DNA from: Caballeronia turbans
Lineage (GTDB): Bacteria; Pseudomonadota; Gammaproteobacteria; Burkholderiales; Burkholderiaceae
DNA: 64,000 nucleotides
Assembly (NCBI GenBank): GCA_001544655.2
Contig: FCOD02000011.1
Span: forward strand, 1-64,000
Direction: 5' to 3'
Of this stretch, positions 45,805 through 54,941 are shown in pieces. Every line of letters begins with the position of its first letter. Positions within the stretch are counted from its first letter, which is position 1. The position numbers were made by a program, and so were the translations under genes. The notes beneath the pieces were generated by a model. It saw nothing but the letters and a program-made list of their open reading frames with translations. It was not told the DNA's origin and did not search any database.

Positions 45805-47328
45805 ATGGACTTTAGCATAAAAGCCTGTGATTGGAGCAAAGGCGAGGCAAATGGTTTCCTTACCGGGAAGTCGGATGTCATCGTGCTCGGCATCTTCGAA
45901 GCACAGACTCTCACGGGCGCCGCACGCGACATGGACGTCGCGACCAAAGGCCTGATCTCGCGCGTGGTCAAAGCCGGCGACATGAGCGGCCGCGCGGGCA
46001 CGACCTTGATGGTGCCCGAAGTCACCGGCATCGGCGCATCGCGCGTGCTGCTCGTCGGTCTCGGCAAGCAGGACGCCTTCAATCAGAAAGCCTATGGCGA
46101 AGCCGTGCGCGCCGCATGGCGCGTGGTGCTCGGCTCGAAGATCGGTCAGGCGACGTTCACGCTCGCGCAACTGCCGATCCAGGAACGCACCGGCGACTGG
46201 GCCGTGCGCGCCGCGATCCTCGCGCTGCGCGAGCTGACCTACAAGTTCACGCAGATGAAGAGCAAGCCCGACAACGGCGCGCGCTCGCTCAAGAAGGTCG
46301 TGTTCAGCATCGATTCCGCCGACGAGAAAGCCGCCAAGGTCGCGCTGAAGCAGGGCGTCGCGATTGCGAACGGCATGGATCTCACGCGCGATCTCGGCAA
46401 TCTGCCGCCGAACGTCTGCACGCCGACCTATCTCGGCCAGACGGCGAAGAAGCTCGGCCGCGACTTCAAGCTGAAGGTCGAAGTGCTCGGCCAGAAGCAG
46501 ATCGAAGCGCTCAACATGGGCTCGTTCCTGTCGGTCGCGAAAGGCTCGATCGAGCCGCCGCAATTCATCGTCATGCAGTACCAGGGCGCGGGTGCGGCCG
46601 CGAAGGGCAAGAACGCGCCGGTCGTGCTGGTCGGCAAGGGCATCACGTTCGATTCGGGCGGCATCTCGATCAAGCCGGGCGAGGCGATGGACGAGATGAA
46701 ATACGACATGTGCGGCGCGGGCTCGGTGTTCGGCACGATGCGCGCCGTTGCCGAAATGGGTCTGAAGCTCAACGTGATCGGCGTGATCCCGACCTGCGAG
46801 AACATGCCCGCGGGCAACGCGGTGAAGCCGGGCGACATCATCACGGCGATGAACGGCACGACGATCGAAGTGCTCAACACCGACGCCGAAGGCCGCCTCA
46901 TCCTGTGCGACGCGCTGACGTACGCGGAGCGCTTCAAGCCCGCCGCCGTGGTCGATATCGCGACGTTGACGGGCGCGTGCATCATCGCGCTGGGTCACCA
47001 CAACACGGGCCTCTTCTCGAAGGACGATGCGCTTGCGGGCGAACTGCTCGACGCGTCGCGCGAGGCGGTCGATCCGGCCTGGCGACTGCCGCTCGACGAC
47101 GAATACCAGGATCAGCTCAAGTCGAATTTCGCGGATGTCGCGAACATCGGCGGGCGGCCGGCGGGCAGCGTGACGGCGGCGTGCTTCCTGTCGCGCTTTG
47201 CGACGGCTTATCCGTGGGCGCACCTCGATATCGCCGGAACCGCCTGGAAGAGCGGCGCCGCGAAGGGCGCGACGGGCCGTCCCGTGCCGCTGCTCTCGCA
47301 GTTCCTGATCGATCGCGCGGGCGCTTGA
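45805..47328 (+). CDS. pepA: Leucyl aminopeptidase (M17), PepA
   Basis: Removes N-terminal amino acids from peptides; two-metal enzyme and, in E. coli, also a DNA-binding accessory to Xer recombination. The 507-residue protein has [15 protein letters not shown] with the metal-binding Lys/Asp and [14 protein letters not shown], the M17 signature. Start [13 protein letters not shown] at 45805. holC follows after 7 bp, a conserved pair. Confidence 0.96.
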   Translation: MDFSIKACDWSKGEANGFLTGKSDVIVLGIFEAQTLTGAARDMDVATKGLISRVVKAGDMSGRAGTTLMVPEVTGIGASRVLLVGLGKQDAFNQKAYGEAVRAAWRVVLGSKIGQATFTLAQLPIQERTGDWAVRAAILALRELTYKFTQMKSKPDNGARSLKKVVFSIDSADEKAAKVALKQGVAIANGMDLTRDLGNLPPNVCTPTYLGQTAKKLGRDFKLKVEVLGQKQIEALNMGSFLSVAKGSIEPPQFIVMQYQGAGAAAKGKNAPVVLVGKGITFDSGGISIKPGEAMDEMKYDMCGAGSVFGTMRAVAEMGLKLNVIGVIPTCENMPAGNAVKPGDIITAMNGTTIEVLNTDAEGRLILCDALTYAERFKPAAVVDIATLTGACIIALGHHNTGLFSKDDALAGELLDASREAVDPAWRLPLDDEYQDQLKSNFADVANIGGRPAGSVTAACFLSRFATAYPWAHLDIAGTAWKSGAAKGATGRPVPLLSQFLIDRAGA

Positions 47329-47335
47329 AGCAGGC

Positions 47336-47752
47336 ATGACGCGCATCGACTTTCATACGAATGTCGGCGATCCGCTCGCGTACGCCTGCCGCCTCGCGCG
47401 CAAGGCGTACCTCAGCGGCAAGCCGCTCGTCGTGCTCGCCGAACCGCAGCGCCTCGCCGCGTTCGACGAGCAGTTGTGGAGCTTCCAGCCGCTCGAGTTC
47501 GTGCCGCACTGCATGGCGCAGAGCCCGCTCGCGGACGACACGCCCGTCGTGCTCACGTCGAATCTGGACGAAGCGCCGCATCATCAGGTGCTCGTGAATC
47601 TCGGCGCGCCGGTGCCTGCGCAGTTCGCGCGTTTCGAGCGGCTCGTGGAGATCGTCGGCAGCGAGGGCGATGAACTCGCTGCGGGCCGTGAGCGGTATCG
47701 CTTCTATCGCGATCGCGGCTATGTCATCGAGACGCACAATCAGGGCGGTTGA
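47336..47752 (+). CDS. holC: DNA polymerase III chi subunit
   Basis: The 138-residue clamp-loader accessory subunit links psi to SSB. It starts MTRIDFHTNVGDPLAYACRL and contains RKAYLSGKPLVVLAEPQRLAAFDEQLW and TPVVLTSNLDEAPHHQVLVNL, the chi pattern, then FERLVEIVGSEGDELAAGRERYRFYRDRGY. Cotranscribed with pepA. Confidence 0.94.
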   Translation: MTRIDFHTNVGDPLAYACRLARKAYLSGKPLVVLAEPQRLAAFDEQLWSFQPLEFVPHCMAQSPLADDTPVVLTSNLDEAPHHQVLVNLGAPVPAQFARFERLVEIVGSEGDELAAGRERYRFYRDRGYVIETHNQGG

Positions 47753-47864
47753 GCGCACAGAGGCCGCGCCTCTGCTGCACTAAGCTCTGCTGAGAAATGG
47801 CGGTTCGCAATAGATCGGAATCAGCGCCGATGCGCGAACGCTGGTCGACAGGAGACCTTTGAAC

Positions 47865-48206
47865 ATGACCGACAAGCCCGAATCCTTCGATTCGTCCATC
47901 CCCGTTCTGACCGATGTCGTCGTGCCCGGCAAGCCCGAGTACGCGCGCGCGCGCGCCGCCGATGAAGCCGCGATCGAATACGATGCGCAGCGGATCGCCG
48001 AGCGGCTGAACGGCCGCTTCACGACTTTCCTGACGGGCGATGCGCGCGCGCTGATCGAAGACCGCTGCCGCGAAGTGCTGCGTGAGCAATCGACGCAACT
48101 CGTTTCGGCGATCACGCGCGAAGTCGCGATGGCGCTGGAAGGCCGCATGAGCGAATGGGTGCGCGACGCGGTCGAGGATGAGTTGCGGCGGCAGCGCGGC
48201 GAATGA
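47865..48206 (+). CDS. DUF2486-like hypothetical protein
   Basis: The 113-residue acidic protein starts MTDKPESFDSSIPVLTDVVV. Its N-terminal segment (IPVLTDVV) is followed by an amphipathic helical region (AQRIAERLNGRFTTFLTGDAR...CREVLREQSTQLVSAITREVAMALEGRM). This resembles Burkholderia DUF2486 proteins encoded beside holC; the assignment is from memory of the family. Function unknown. AGGAG lies 10 bases before the ATG at 47865. Confidence 0.78.
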   Translation: MTDKPESFDSSIPVLTDVVVPGKPEYARARAADEAAIEYDAQRIAERLNGRFTTFLTGDARALIEDRCREVLREQSTQLVSAITREVAMALEGRMSEWVRDAVEDELRRQRGE

Positions 48207-48234
48207 GCGCGGTGTAACGCGCATACGGCACACG

Positions 48235-48263
48235 AAACAAAGGGGCGCACGCGCGCCCCTTCT
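48235..48263 (-). terminator. Terminator of ilvD (probably bidirectional)
   Basis: Minus strand: GGGGCGCGCGTGCGCCCC followed by TTTTGTTT. The plus strand reads the same stem followed by TTCTT, which could also end the pepA-holC-DUF2486 transcript. Confidence 0.85.
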
Positions 48264-48283
48264 TCAATCCGGTCACGCCCGAT

Positions 48284-49957
48284 TCACCCCGTCACCGCGC
48301 CCTTGTTAGCCGGCTGCGCAAGCGCCGCGAACTTCGCCAGCACGCCGCGGGTGTACTTCGGCGCGGGCTGCTTCCACGCGGCGCGGCGGCGCGCGAGTTC
48401 CGCATCCTCCACGTTCAGTTGCAATAGCAGCTTGTGCGCGTCGATCGTGATCGAATCGCCTTCCTGCACGAGCGCGATGGTGCCGCCCGCGTAAGCTTCC
48501 GGCGCCACATGGCCGACCACCATCCCCCACGTGCCGCCCGAGAAGCGCCCGTCCGTGATGAAGCCGACCGATTCTCCCAGCCCCTTGCCGATGATCGCCG
48601 ATGTCGGCGCGAGCATCTCCGGCATGCCCGGGCCGCCGACCGGGCCGAGATAGCGCAGCACGAGAATATCGCCAGCCTTGATCTTGTCGGCGAGGATCGC
48701 GTCCATCGCGCTTTGCTCGTCGTTGAATACGCGCGCGGGGCCGGTGATGACCGGATTCTTCAGGCCCGTGATCTTCGCCACCGCGCCGTCCTCCGCGAGA
48801 TTACCGCGCAGGATCGCCAGATGCCCTTCCTTGTAAAGCGCCTGTTCGATCGGGAAGATGACCTTCTGATCCGCACGCGGTTTGCCCGGCACGTCCTTCA
48901 GTTCTTCGGCGATCGTGCGCCCCGTGATCGTCATGCAGTCGCCGTGCAGAAGGCCTGCGTCGAGCAGGATCCTCAGCACTTGCGGGATGCCGCCGGCCTT
49001 GTGCAGATCGGTGGCGACGTACTGGCCCGACGGCTTCAGATCGCAGATGACCGGCACTTTCTTGCGCATGCGCTCGAAGTCGTCGATGCTCCATTCCACT
49101 TCCGCGGCATGTGCGATCGCCAGATAGTGCAGCACGGCGTTGGTCGAGCCGCCCGTCGCCATGATCAGCGCGACTGCGTTTTCGATCGACTTCTTCGTGA
49201 TGATGTCGCGCGGCTTCAAATCCTTCTTCACCGCCTCGACGAGCACGCGCGCCGATTCCGCGGCTGAGTCGACCTTCTCCTGGTCGGGATTCGCCATCGT
49301 CGACGAGTACATCAGCGACATGCCGAGCGCCTCGAACGACGAGCTCATCGTGTTCGCCGTGTACATTCCGCCGCACGAGCCGGTCGTCGGGCACGCGTTT
49401 TTTTCGACGCCCTTGAAGTCCTCTTCCGACATGCGGCCCGCCGTGAATTCGCCGACCGCCTCGAACGACGACACGATCGTAAGATCCTTGCCCTTCCAGT
49501 TGCCGGGGCGGATCGTGCCACCGTACACGTAGATCGACGGCACGTTCATGCGCGCCATGCCGATCATGCCGCCCGGCATGTTCTTGTCGCAACCGCCGAT
49601 CACGACGACGCCGTCCATCCACTGGCCCTGCACCGCGGTTTCGACGCAGTCCGCGATCACCTCGCGCGACACGAGCGAGTACTTCATGCCTTCGGTGCCC
49701 ATCGACATGCCGTCGGAGATCGTCGGCGTGCCGAAAATCTGCGGGTTCGCATCCGACTTTTTGATCGATTCGACGGCGGCATCCGCGAGGCGCTGCAGGC
49801 CCGCGTTGCACGGCGTGATGGTCGAGTGCCCGTTCGCGACGCCGATCATCGGCTTGTCGAAGTCTTCTTCCTTGTAGCCGAGCGCGTAATACATCGAACG
49901 ATTGGGCGAACGCGCGACGCCCTGGGTGATGTGCTTCGAGCGACGATTGAAGGCCAT
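48284..49957 (-). CDS. ilvD: Dihydroxy-acid dehydratase
   Basis: Iron-sulfur dehydratase of valine, leucine and isoleucine synthesis. The 557-residue protein starts [20 protein letters not shown] and has the two signatures [12 protein letters not shown] and [31 protein letters not shown] occurs near the end. ATG at 49957 chosen; the frame open to 50002 is not family-like. Divergent from a LysR regulator. Confidence 0.96.
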   Translation of the reverse strand: MAFNRRSKHITQGVARSPNRSMYYALGYKEEDFDKPMIGVANGHSTITPCNAGLQRLADAAVESIKKSDANPQIFGTPTISDGMSMGTEGMKYSLVSREVIADCVETAVQGQWMDGVVVIGGCDKNMPGGMIGMARMNVPSIYVYGGTIRPGNWKGKDLTIVSSFEAVGEFTAGRMSEEDFKGVEKNACPTTGSCGGMYTANTMSSSFEALGMSLMYSSTMANPDQEKVDSAAESARVLVEAVKKDLKPRDIITKKSIENAVALIMATGGSTNAVLHYLAIAHAAEVEWSIDDFERMRKKVPVICDLKPSGQYVATDLHKAGGIPQVLRILLDAGLLHGDCMTITGRTIAEELKDVPGKPRADQKVIFPIEQALYKEGHLAILRGNLAEDGAVAKITGLKNPVITGPARVFNDEQSAMDAILADKIKAGDILVLRYLGPVGGPGMPEMLAPTSAIIGKGLGESVGFITDGRFSGGTWGMVVGHVAPEAYAGGTIALVQEGDSITIDAHKLLLQLNVEDAELARRRAAWKQPAPKYTRGVLAKFAALAQPANKGAVTG

Positions 49958-50066
49958 GATGTGCTCCGTGAGGGGACGTTTTTGCTCTAGTGCAGCAAGC
50001 ATGCAACCCCTGCGATGTGTCTGTCCAATATATTATTCAGGGCTTATTAGGTCGCAAAGAATATCA
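49958..50066 (+). promoter_or_regulatory. ilvD-LysR divergent promoter region
   Basis: 109 bp containing an AT-rich core (CCAATATATTATTCAGG at about 50023-50039). Divergent arrangement with a LysR gene suggests a shared regulatory region; specific elements are not assigned. Confidence 0.35.
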
Positions 50067-51026
50067 ATGGAGCAGAGAAACCCGCCCATCGAACTGCGTC
50101 TGTTGCGCTACTTCGTAACGGTCGCCGAAGAGATGCACTTCGGTCGCGCCGCCGCGCGTCTCGCGATGACGCAGCCGCCGCTCTCGCAGGCGATCCGCGC
50201 GCTGGAAGACGCGCTCGGCGTCGCGCTTTTCGTGCGCACGAAACGGACCGTGGAGCTGACGCCCGTCGGCAAGGACCTGCTGCCGGAAGTCCGCCGCCTG
50301 CTTGCAAGCGCCGATGCGCTGCGTCCGCTCGCGCAATCGCTCGCGCGCGGCGAGGCGGGCGTGCTGTCACTCGCGTTCGTCTCCACCGCCGATTACGGCC
50401 TTTTGCCGGCGCTGCTGCGCGAGTTCGGCGCGCGCTATCCCGGCGTGCGGCTGCAACTCACCGAGGCGACGAGCGACGTGCAGATCGAGGAACTCGTCGC
50501 CGGGCGCATCGACGCGGGCCTGGTAATTCCGCCGCTGCCGCCGCGCCATGCCACGTCGCTCTCGTATGTGTCCGTAGCGCGCGAGCCGCTCGTCATTGCG
50601 ATGTCCGCCGATGCTGCGCAGGACCTGGGGCAGGGCGCCGACGAATGGGCCGATACGCCCGTCGATCTGCACGATCTCGCCGCCGCGCCGCTCGTCGTCT
50701 TTCCGAGGCGTCTCGCGCCGGGTTTGTATGACATCATCATGGGCTGCTACGGCGCGGCCGGCCTCACGCCGCGCATCGGCCAGGAGGCGATCCAGATGCA
50801 GACCATCGTGAGCCTCGTGTCCGCCGGCATGGGCGTGGCGCTCGTGCCGCATTCGCTGCGTCATCTGCGGCGCACGGGTGTCGTGTATCGTCCTCTGCGC
50901 CCGCTGAACGCGTCGGCGATGCTCGTCGAAACCGGCCTCGTCTGGCGCGCGGCTGAAGTGAGCCCGGTGCTCGCGGGGTTCATCGAGATCGTTCGTTCGC
51001 GGGCCGAAACTGCGGGTTCGGTATGA
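50067..51026 (+). CDS. LysR-family transcriptional regulator
   Basis: The 319-residue protein has an N-terminal winged HTH (IELRLLRYFVTVAEEMHFGRAAARLAMTQPPLSQAIRALED) and an effector domain (LSLAFVSTADYGLLPALLREFGARYPGVRLQLTE; GMGVALVPHSLRHL). It is closest in style to BenM/CatM/HcaR-type regulators, but the effector is unknown. Start is ATG at 50067; the earlier open frame reads across ilvD antisense. It lies divergent from ilvD and 36 bp before lgt. Confidence 0.9.
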   Translation: MEQRNPPIELRLLRYFVTVAEEMHFGRAAARLAMTQPPLSQAIRALEDALGVALFVRTKRTVELTPVGKDLLPEVRRLLASADALRPLAQSLARGEAGVLSLAFVSTADYGLLPALLREFGARYPGVRLQLTEATSDVQIEELVAGRIDAGLVIPPLPPRHATSLSYVSVAREPLVIAMSADAAQDLGQGADEWADTPVDLHDLAAAPLVVFPRRLAPGLYDIIMGCYGAAGLTPRIGQEAIQMQTIVSLVSAGMGVALVPHSLRHLRRTGVVYRPLRPLNASAMLVETGLVWRAAEVSPVLAGFIEIVRSRAETAGSV

Positions 51027-51062
51027 TTCGCCCTTGTAGTTCGCTCAAGCTCCCACATCAGA

Positions 51063-51965
51063 ATGCTCATACATCCCAATTTCGATCCCGTCGCGATTCA
51101 TCTCGGACCGCTCGCCGTGCGCTGGTACGGCCTTATGTATCTGGTGGCGTTCATATCGGCCATCGTCATCGGCCGGCTGCGTCTGCGCCTGCCTTACGTG
51201 GCGGCGCAGGGCTGGACCGCCAAGGACATCGACGACATGCTGTTTTATGGCGTCCTCGGCACGATCCTCGGCGGGCGCATCGGCTACGTGATCTTCTACA
51301 AGGCGAGCTATTACGCGGCGCATCCGCTCGACATCTTCAAGGTGTGGGAAGGCGGGATGTCGTTTCACGGCGGCTTTCTCGGCGTGACGCTCGCGATGGT
51401 GCTGTTCGCGTATCACCGCAAGCGCACCTGGCTGCAGGTAACGGATTTCGTCGCGCCGATGGTGCCGCTCGGTCTTGCGGCGGGGCGTCTCGGCAACTTC
51501 ATCAATGGCGAGTTGTGGGGCCGCGTGACGAGCCCGAACGCGCCGTGGGCGATGCTCTTCCAGAGCTCGACGAACGACGACGCGATCTGGCTTGCGAAGA
51601 ATCCGCAACTCGACGCGCAATACCATCTCACGGAAATCTTCCAGCGCTATCACATGCTGCCGCGTCATCCGTCGCAACTGTACGAGATCGCGCTCGAAGG
51701 ACTCGTGCTGTTCATCGTGATCTGGACGTTTTCGCGCAAGCAGCGTCCCGTCGGCGCGATCTCCGCGCTGTTTCTGATCGGTTATGGACTGGCGCGCTTC
51801 ACTGTGGAATTCGCGCGTGAGCCGGACGACTATCTCGGCCTTCTCGCGCTCGGCCTCTCGATGGGCCAATGGCTCTCGCTGCCGATGATCATCGTGGGCG
51901 TGCTGGTGATGGTGTGGGCGTACAAGCGCAATCTGCGCCTGCCGCCCGAATCCGCGAAAGCCTGA
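51063..51965 (+). CDS. lgt: Phosphatidylglycerol-prolipoprotein diacylglyceryl transferase
   Basis: First enzyme of lipoprotein maturation. The 300-residue membrane protein has about seven hydrophobic segments, the HGGFLGV segment and the Lgt signature [30 protein letters not shown] follows. Lipoproteins it modifies are then cut by LspA, also in this window. Start [15 protein letters not shown]. Confidence 0.96.
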   Translation: MLIHPNFDPVAIHLGPLAVRWYGLMYLVAFISAIVIGRLRLRLPYVAAQGWTAKDIDDMLFYGVLGTILGGRIGYVIFYKASYYAAHPLDIFKVWEGGMSFHGGFLGVTLAMVLFAYHRKRTWLQVTDFVAPMVPLGLAAGRLGNFINGELWGRVTSPNAPWAMLFQSSTNDDAIWLAKNPQLDAQYHLTEIFQRYHMLPRHPSQLYEIALEGLVLFIVIWTFSRKQRPVGAISALFLIGYGLARFTVEFAREPDDYLGLLALGLSMGQWLSLPMIIVGVLVMVWAYKRNLRLPPESAKA

Positions 51966-51970
51966 GCTTT

Positions 51971-51991
51971 GCGGGGCAGCACGCCCCGCAT
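51971..51991. terminator. Possible bidirectional hairpin between lgt and the SIMPL gene
   Basis: TGCGGGGC-AGCAC-GCCCCGCA stem in the 29-bp gap between convergent stops. No T-run on either side, so termination would be weak. Confidence 0.45.
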
Positions 51992-51994
51992 CGT

Positions 51995-52726
51995 TCAACG
52001 CCCCATCTGCACCGAACCGGAGACGTCGACGGTCACTGTCGTCGTGCCGGCTTCCATCGCGATGGGGGCGGCCATCTTCGCATCGGCGCTCATCGCGCGC
52101 GATTGCATCATCATGACCGGGCGCGGCTGAACGCCGCTATGTCCGACGTTCACTTCCCGAATCGTGTAATTGCTGTAGCCGAACCCTTGCGCGGCGGCTT
52201 GCGCCTGCTTGCGGAACGAATCGATGGCTTGCGTGACGAGCTTCTGCTCGGCCGCGCGCTGCGCCTCGGGCGACAGCGAGAACGCGACGCTGCCTACCTG
52301 CATCGACGAGCTCATCTTGCCCGCGAGCTTCGACGCCGCCGCGAAGTCATGCGATTCGAGCACGACTTCCGTGCGGCCTCGCCATGCGGAGATCTTGCCG
52401 TCACGGTCCGTTGCCGGATACACGGTGAATGAGCCGCTCTTCGCGGTCACGCCGTCGACGCCCCTCGCTTCGCGCAAGGCGGCCTCGGCGCGCTGATTGA
52501 GCGTACTGGTGAGAGACGAGGGATCGGCCGCTTCCTGCTCGTAGAAGAGCGTGATGTTGACGACATCCTGCGGCACTTGCGCGCTTGCCTGTGCCGAAAG
52601 AGAAAGCACGCCTGAAGGCTGCGGCTGCGTGATGACCGTTTGCGCGGCGGCCGTTTGGGAAAGCGTGAACGCTGCGCCCGACATCGCGAGGAGCGCGAGC
52701 GCGGCAGCGGTTTTCTTGTTGATCAT
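51995..52726 (-). CDS. SIMPL-domain (DUF541) periplasmic protein
   Basis: The 243-residue protein has a signal peptide (MINKKTAAALALLAMSGAAF...AAAQ) and a DUF541/SIMPL domain. The domain shows LSLSAQASAQVPQDVVNITLFYEQEA, LREARGVDGVTAKSGSFTVYPATDRDGKISAWRGRTEVVLES and EAGTTTVTVDVSGSVQM. The family is periplasmic and includes YggE, linked to oxidative stress, but has no proven reaction. Confidence 0.9.
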   Translation of the reverse strand: MINKKTAAALALLAMSGAAFTLSQTAAAQTVITQPQPSGVLSLSAQASAQVPQDVVNITLFYEQEAADPSSLTSTLNQRAEAALREARGVDGVTAKSGSFTVYPATDRDGKISAWRGRTEVVLESHDFAAASKLAGKMSSSMQVGSVAFSLSPEAQRAAEQKLVTQAIDSFRKQAQAAAQGFGYSNYTIREVNVGHSGVQPRPVMMMQSRAMSADAKMAAPIAMEAGTTTVTVDVSGSVQMGR

Positions 52727-52802
52727 CGAAGGACTCCGAACGCGGGATATCGCGTGATTCGCGACGGGATTTAGGCGCGGCCTTCGTGTCGTAAGTTCCT
52801 TG

Positions 52803-53261
52803 TTAGACGAGTTGTTCGGTAATAAATCGCCACTGCGCTTCTGTTACCGGCGTGATCGACAGGCGATTGCCGCGCGCGAGCACCTGCATGTCCGCGAGCG
52901 CCTCATGCTCGCGCAACGTGGCGAGAGAAATGAGCGGCGTCTTCTTCACGAACTCGACATCGACGAGCATCCAGCGCGGCGTTTCCTGCGTGGACTTGGG
53001 ATCGTAGTAATCGCTCTTCGGATCGAACTGAGTGGGATCGGGATACGCCGTCGAGCACACTTTCGCGATGCCCGCGATGCCAGGCTCCGGACAACTCGAA
53101 TGATAGAAAAGCACACCGTCGCCGAGCTGCATCTGATCGCGCATGAAGTTGCGCGCCTGATAGTTGCGCACGCCCGTCCACGGCAAGGTTTTATTCGGCG
53201 CGTGCGCGAGGTGATCGATGCTCGCTTCGTCCGGTTCGGACTTCATCAGCCAGTAGCGCAT
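52803..53261 (-). CDS. EVE-domain protein
   Basis: The 152-residue protein has the EVE (PUA-like) fold landmarks: YWLMKSEPDEASIDHL, WTGVRNYQARNFMRDQMQLGDGVLFYHSS, GIAGIAKVCSTAYPDPTQFDP and WMLVDVEFV. EVE proteins are thought to recognise modified bases in RNA or DNA. In betaproteobacteria the gene usually lies beside 6S RNA and zapA, as here. Confidence 0.92.
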   Translation of the reverse strand: MRYWLMKSEPDEASIDHLAHAPNKTLPWTGVRNYQARNFMRDQMQLGDGVLFYHSSCPEPGIAGIAKVCSTAYPDPTQFDPKSDYYDPKSTQETPRWMLVDVEFVKKTPLISLATLREHEALADMQVLARGNRLSITPVTEAQWRFITEQLV

Positions 53262-53296
53262 GATGGTTCGCTATGCGGAAATCGTCGATGCAAATG

Positions 53297-53326
53297 AAAA
53301 CGGCATCGGAAAAACCGATGCCGTTT
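53297..53326 (-). terminator. Terminator after 6S RNA
   Basis: Minus strand: AAACGGCATCGG-TTTTT-CCGATGCCGTTT followed by TCATTT; a strong 12-bp stem just after the 6S RNA 3' end and 35 bp before the EVE gene start. Confidence 0.85.
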
Positions 53327-53329
53327 CTT

Positions 53330-53518
53330 GAATGGGTCCCCGCCACGGCCGCTAGGCCGGCATCCTGAACCTGGGTTCAAGATTGGTCGCGGTAAGCAAC
53401 ACTTCGGGTACATCGGACTAGCGACGCGCGCGCCCGTGCTGCAAGGTTCCGCAACCGTGCCAATGTAGCATTGGTTCAAGGAATATATGACCTTGGCGAA
53501 CCAGGCAGGGAACCGTCA
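53330..53518 (-). ncRNA. ssrS: 6S RNA
   Basis: 6S RNA binds sigma-70 RNA polymerase and damps transcription in stationary phase. On the minus strand the closing stem GGUUCCC/GGGGACC brackets about 185 nt. The 3' half carries CUUGAACCCAGGUUCAGGA followed by GCCGGCCUAGCGGCCGUGGCGGGGA, matching the conserved 3' pattern of the E. coli RNA. Position between zapA and an EVE gene is the usual one. Ends are approximate (a few bases each side). Confidence 0.9.
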
Positions 53519-53619
53519 CTCTACACCAATCGTTTGCCTTATGCAGCCTCTCGGGAGCAAATCGGCAGTTTCTTTTTTCGATTGATATTGCGTGCTGATT
53601 GACTCAGCGCGCAGACGTC

Positions 53620-53934
53620 TCACTGCGCTTCATACTGCGCAATGACCGCGCCCAGTTGTTCGTTCATCGAATGCATCGTGCGGCGGATTTCCTCGGCGGG
53701 GAAGGCCTCGCCGTGACGCACGCTGTCCTGCAGCTTAAGCAATTCCGACGCCAGCGAAAGCGCTGCCATCACCGCGATGCGATCCGTGCCGCGCACGCTG
53801 CTCGCATTACGCACCTTGTTCATCTCGGCATCGACGCGCGCGACGGCTTCGCGCAATGCGCCTTCCGTTTCCGGCGAGCACGCGAGGCGATACGGCTGCC
53901 CGAGAATGGATACTTCGATCTGCGTGGTCGTCAT
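53620..53934 (-). CDS. zapA: Cell division protein ZapA
   Basis: Promotes FtsZ protofilament bundling at the Z ring. The 104-residue protein starts MTTTQIEVSILGQPYRLACS and has the ZapA pattern with a C-terminal coiled coil (ALSLASELLKLQDSVRHGEAFPAEEIRRTMHSM). Its start overlaps the upstream coiled-coil gene by four bases, indicating coupling. Confidence 0.93.
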   Translation of the reverse strand: MTTTQIEVSILGQPYRLACSPETEGALREAVARVDAEMNKVRNASSVRGTDRIAVMAALSLASELLKLQDSVRHGEAFPAEEIRRTMHSMNEQLGAVIAQYEAQ

Positions 53935-54299
53935 GCCTTCTCTCCTTGATGATGCTCGCCGTGCAATTCCGCTTCCTGTGCTTCCCGGGAATCGGCGTCG
54001 AGGAGATCGAGTTGATTGTCGGATTCGGCATGTTGCGCGGACTTCGCGCGGGGCAGCTTTTCGAGAATGGCGTTGAGGCGTACTTGCGCGTCGTCGATTT
54101 TCGCGGAGAGCGAGTCGCGTTCGGATTGCAGCGTATCGCGCTCTTCACGCACTTGCGCAAGTTCGGCCTGCACGTTCGCATAGTCGGCGCGCAGTTGTTC
54201 GAGTTGTTCTTGCAGCGCCTGACGCGCCTGATTGTGGCGCTCGCTGATCTGGATCAGCCGGCCGATATTTCCTGACAGTGATTCGAGTTCGTTGAGCAT
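53931..54299 (-). CDS. ZapB-like coiled-coil protein (TIGR02449-type)
   Basis: The 122-residue, almost wholly coiled-coil protein starts MLNELESLSGNIGRLIQISE, then ALQEQLEQLRADYANVQAEL and EERDTLQSERDSLSAKIDDA heptads, ending in an acidic tail. Coiled-coil proteins of this type precede zapA in many betaproteobacteria and are regarded as ZapB-like division factors; the role here is inferred from position. Confidence 0.82.
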   Translation of the reverse strand: MLNELESLSGNIGRLIQISERHNQARQALQEQLEQLRADYANVQAELAQVREERDTLQSERDSLSAKIDDAQVRLNAILEKLPRAKSAQHAESDNQLDLLDADSREAQEAELHGEHHQGEKA

Positions 54300-54533
54300 G
54301 TGCTGCGTCCTCTAAAGACCTCGCATTTTAGCGCGGTTCAACGGAGCTTCCGATAATTGTCTCGTTTCGAGACGTAACAGCATGCGATCTCGCGCTTAAT
54401 CCTTCGAATCAAGCGCATGTCGCCATGCATTCGTGTGCAGAAAAGGCGAGCGCTGGTCATCGCTCGTGGGGACAGGCCGGCCGATTCTCGTTCGATTCGT
54501 CATGTGCCGCGCTACTCTGTCCGTGCCGTTTTC

Positions 54534-54562
54534 TTGACGGCCCCAACCCGCGCTCCTACACT
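54534..54562 (+). promoter_or_regulatory. Sigma-70 promoter of the cobalamin operon
   Basis: TTGACG (54534-54539), a 17-bp spacer, TACACT (54557-54562). The predicted start near 54569 falls at the 5' edge of the riboswitch. It is the only well-spaced pair seen between zapB-like and the riboswitch. Confidence 0.7.
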
Positions 54563-54571
54563 TGCCGCACT

Positions 54572-54866
54572 TTTTGGTGCTCGCATTCGCGGATCTCGCG
54601 GATGCAGTCAAACGGGAAACAGGGAGCGAAGTCTCCGAAGTCCGACCGGGACCCACCCGGGATGAGCCAACCTGTGCTGCCCCCGCAACGGTAAGCGACC
54701 GCAACGCAAGTTGCAAGTCGTCTCATGCGCGTTTTTGCAGCGCAAACGTGTGGATTTTCATCACACCGGGTTTGTTATTCGAATCCACTGCAAGAAACGT
54801 GTCGACGCCACTGCGCACGATGCGCGGGAAGGCGAGACGATCCGTCGTCAGCCCGGATACCGGCCA
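54572..54866 (+). promoter_or_regulatory. Cobalamin (AdoCbl) riboswitch
   Basis: Conserved elements in order: GGTGCTCGC at the P1/P2 side (54576), AAACGGGAAACAGGGAG (54611), GAGCCAACCTGTGCTGCCCC (54664), CCGCAACGGTAAGCG (54682-54696), then the closing GGGAAGGCGAGACGATCC and CAGCCCGGATACCGGCC (to about 54866). This is the B12-box architecture. Ligand binding would switch off btuB translation or transcription; the btuB start is 76 bases downstream. No clear intrinsic terminator lies between, so control of ribosome access is more likely, by inference. Confidence 0.93.
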
Positions 54867-54941
54867 GAGTTCGACGCATCGGCGCTCAATGCGCAAGTGC
54901 GTTCGTCGCGCATCGTCCTCGCGGGGAGCGGGGTCGCGCTC

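Noticed and set aside
45634-47346. Long minus-strand extension of the lptF frame (to 934 codons)
   Set aside because: Only the part from 45633 down is LptF; the rest is the antisense of pepA.
54711-54941. N-terminal extension of btuB through the riboswitch
   Set aside because: The frame is open but covers conserved riboswitch RNA; the signal peptide begins after 54942.
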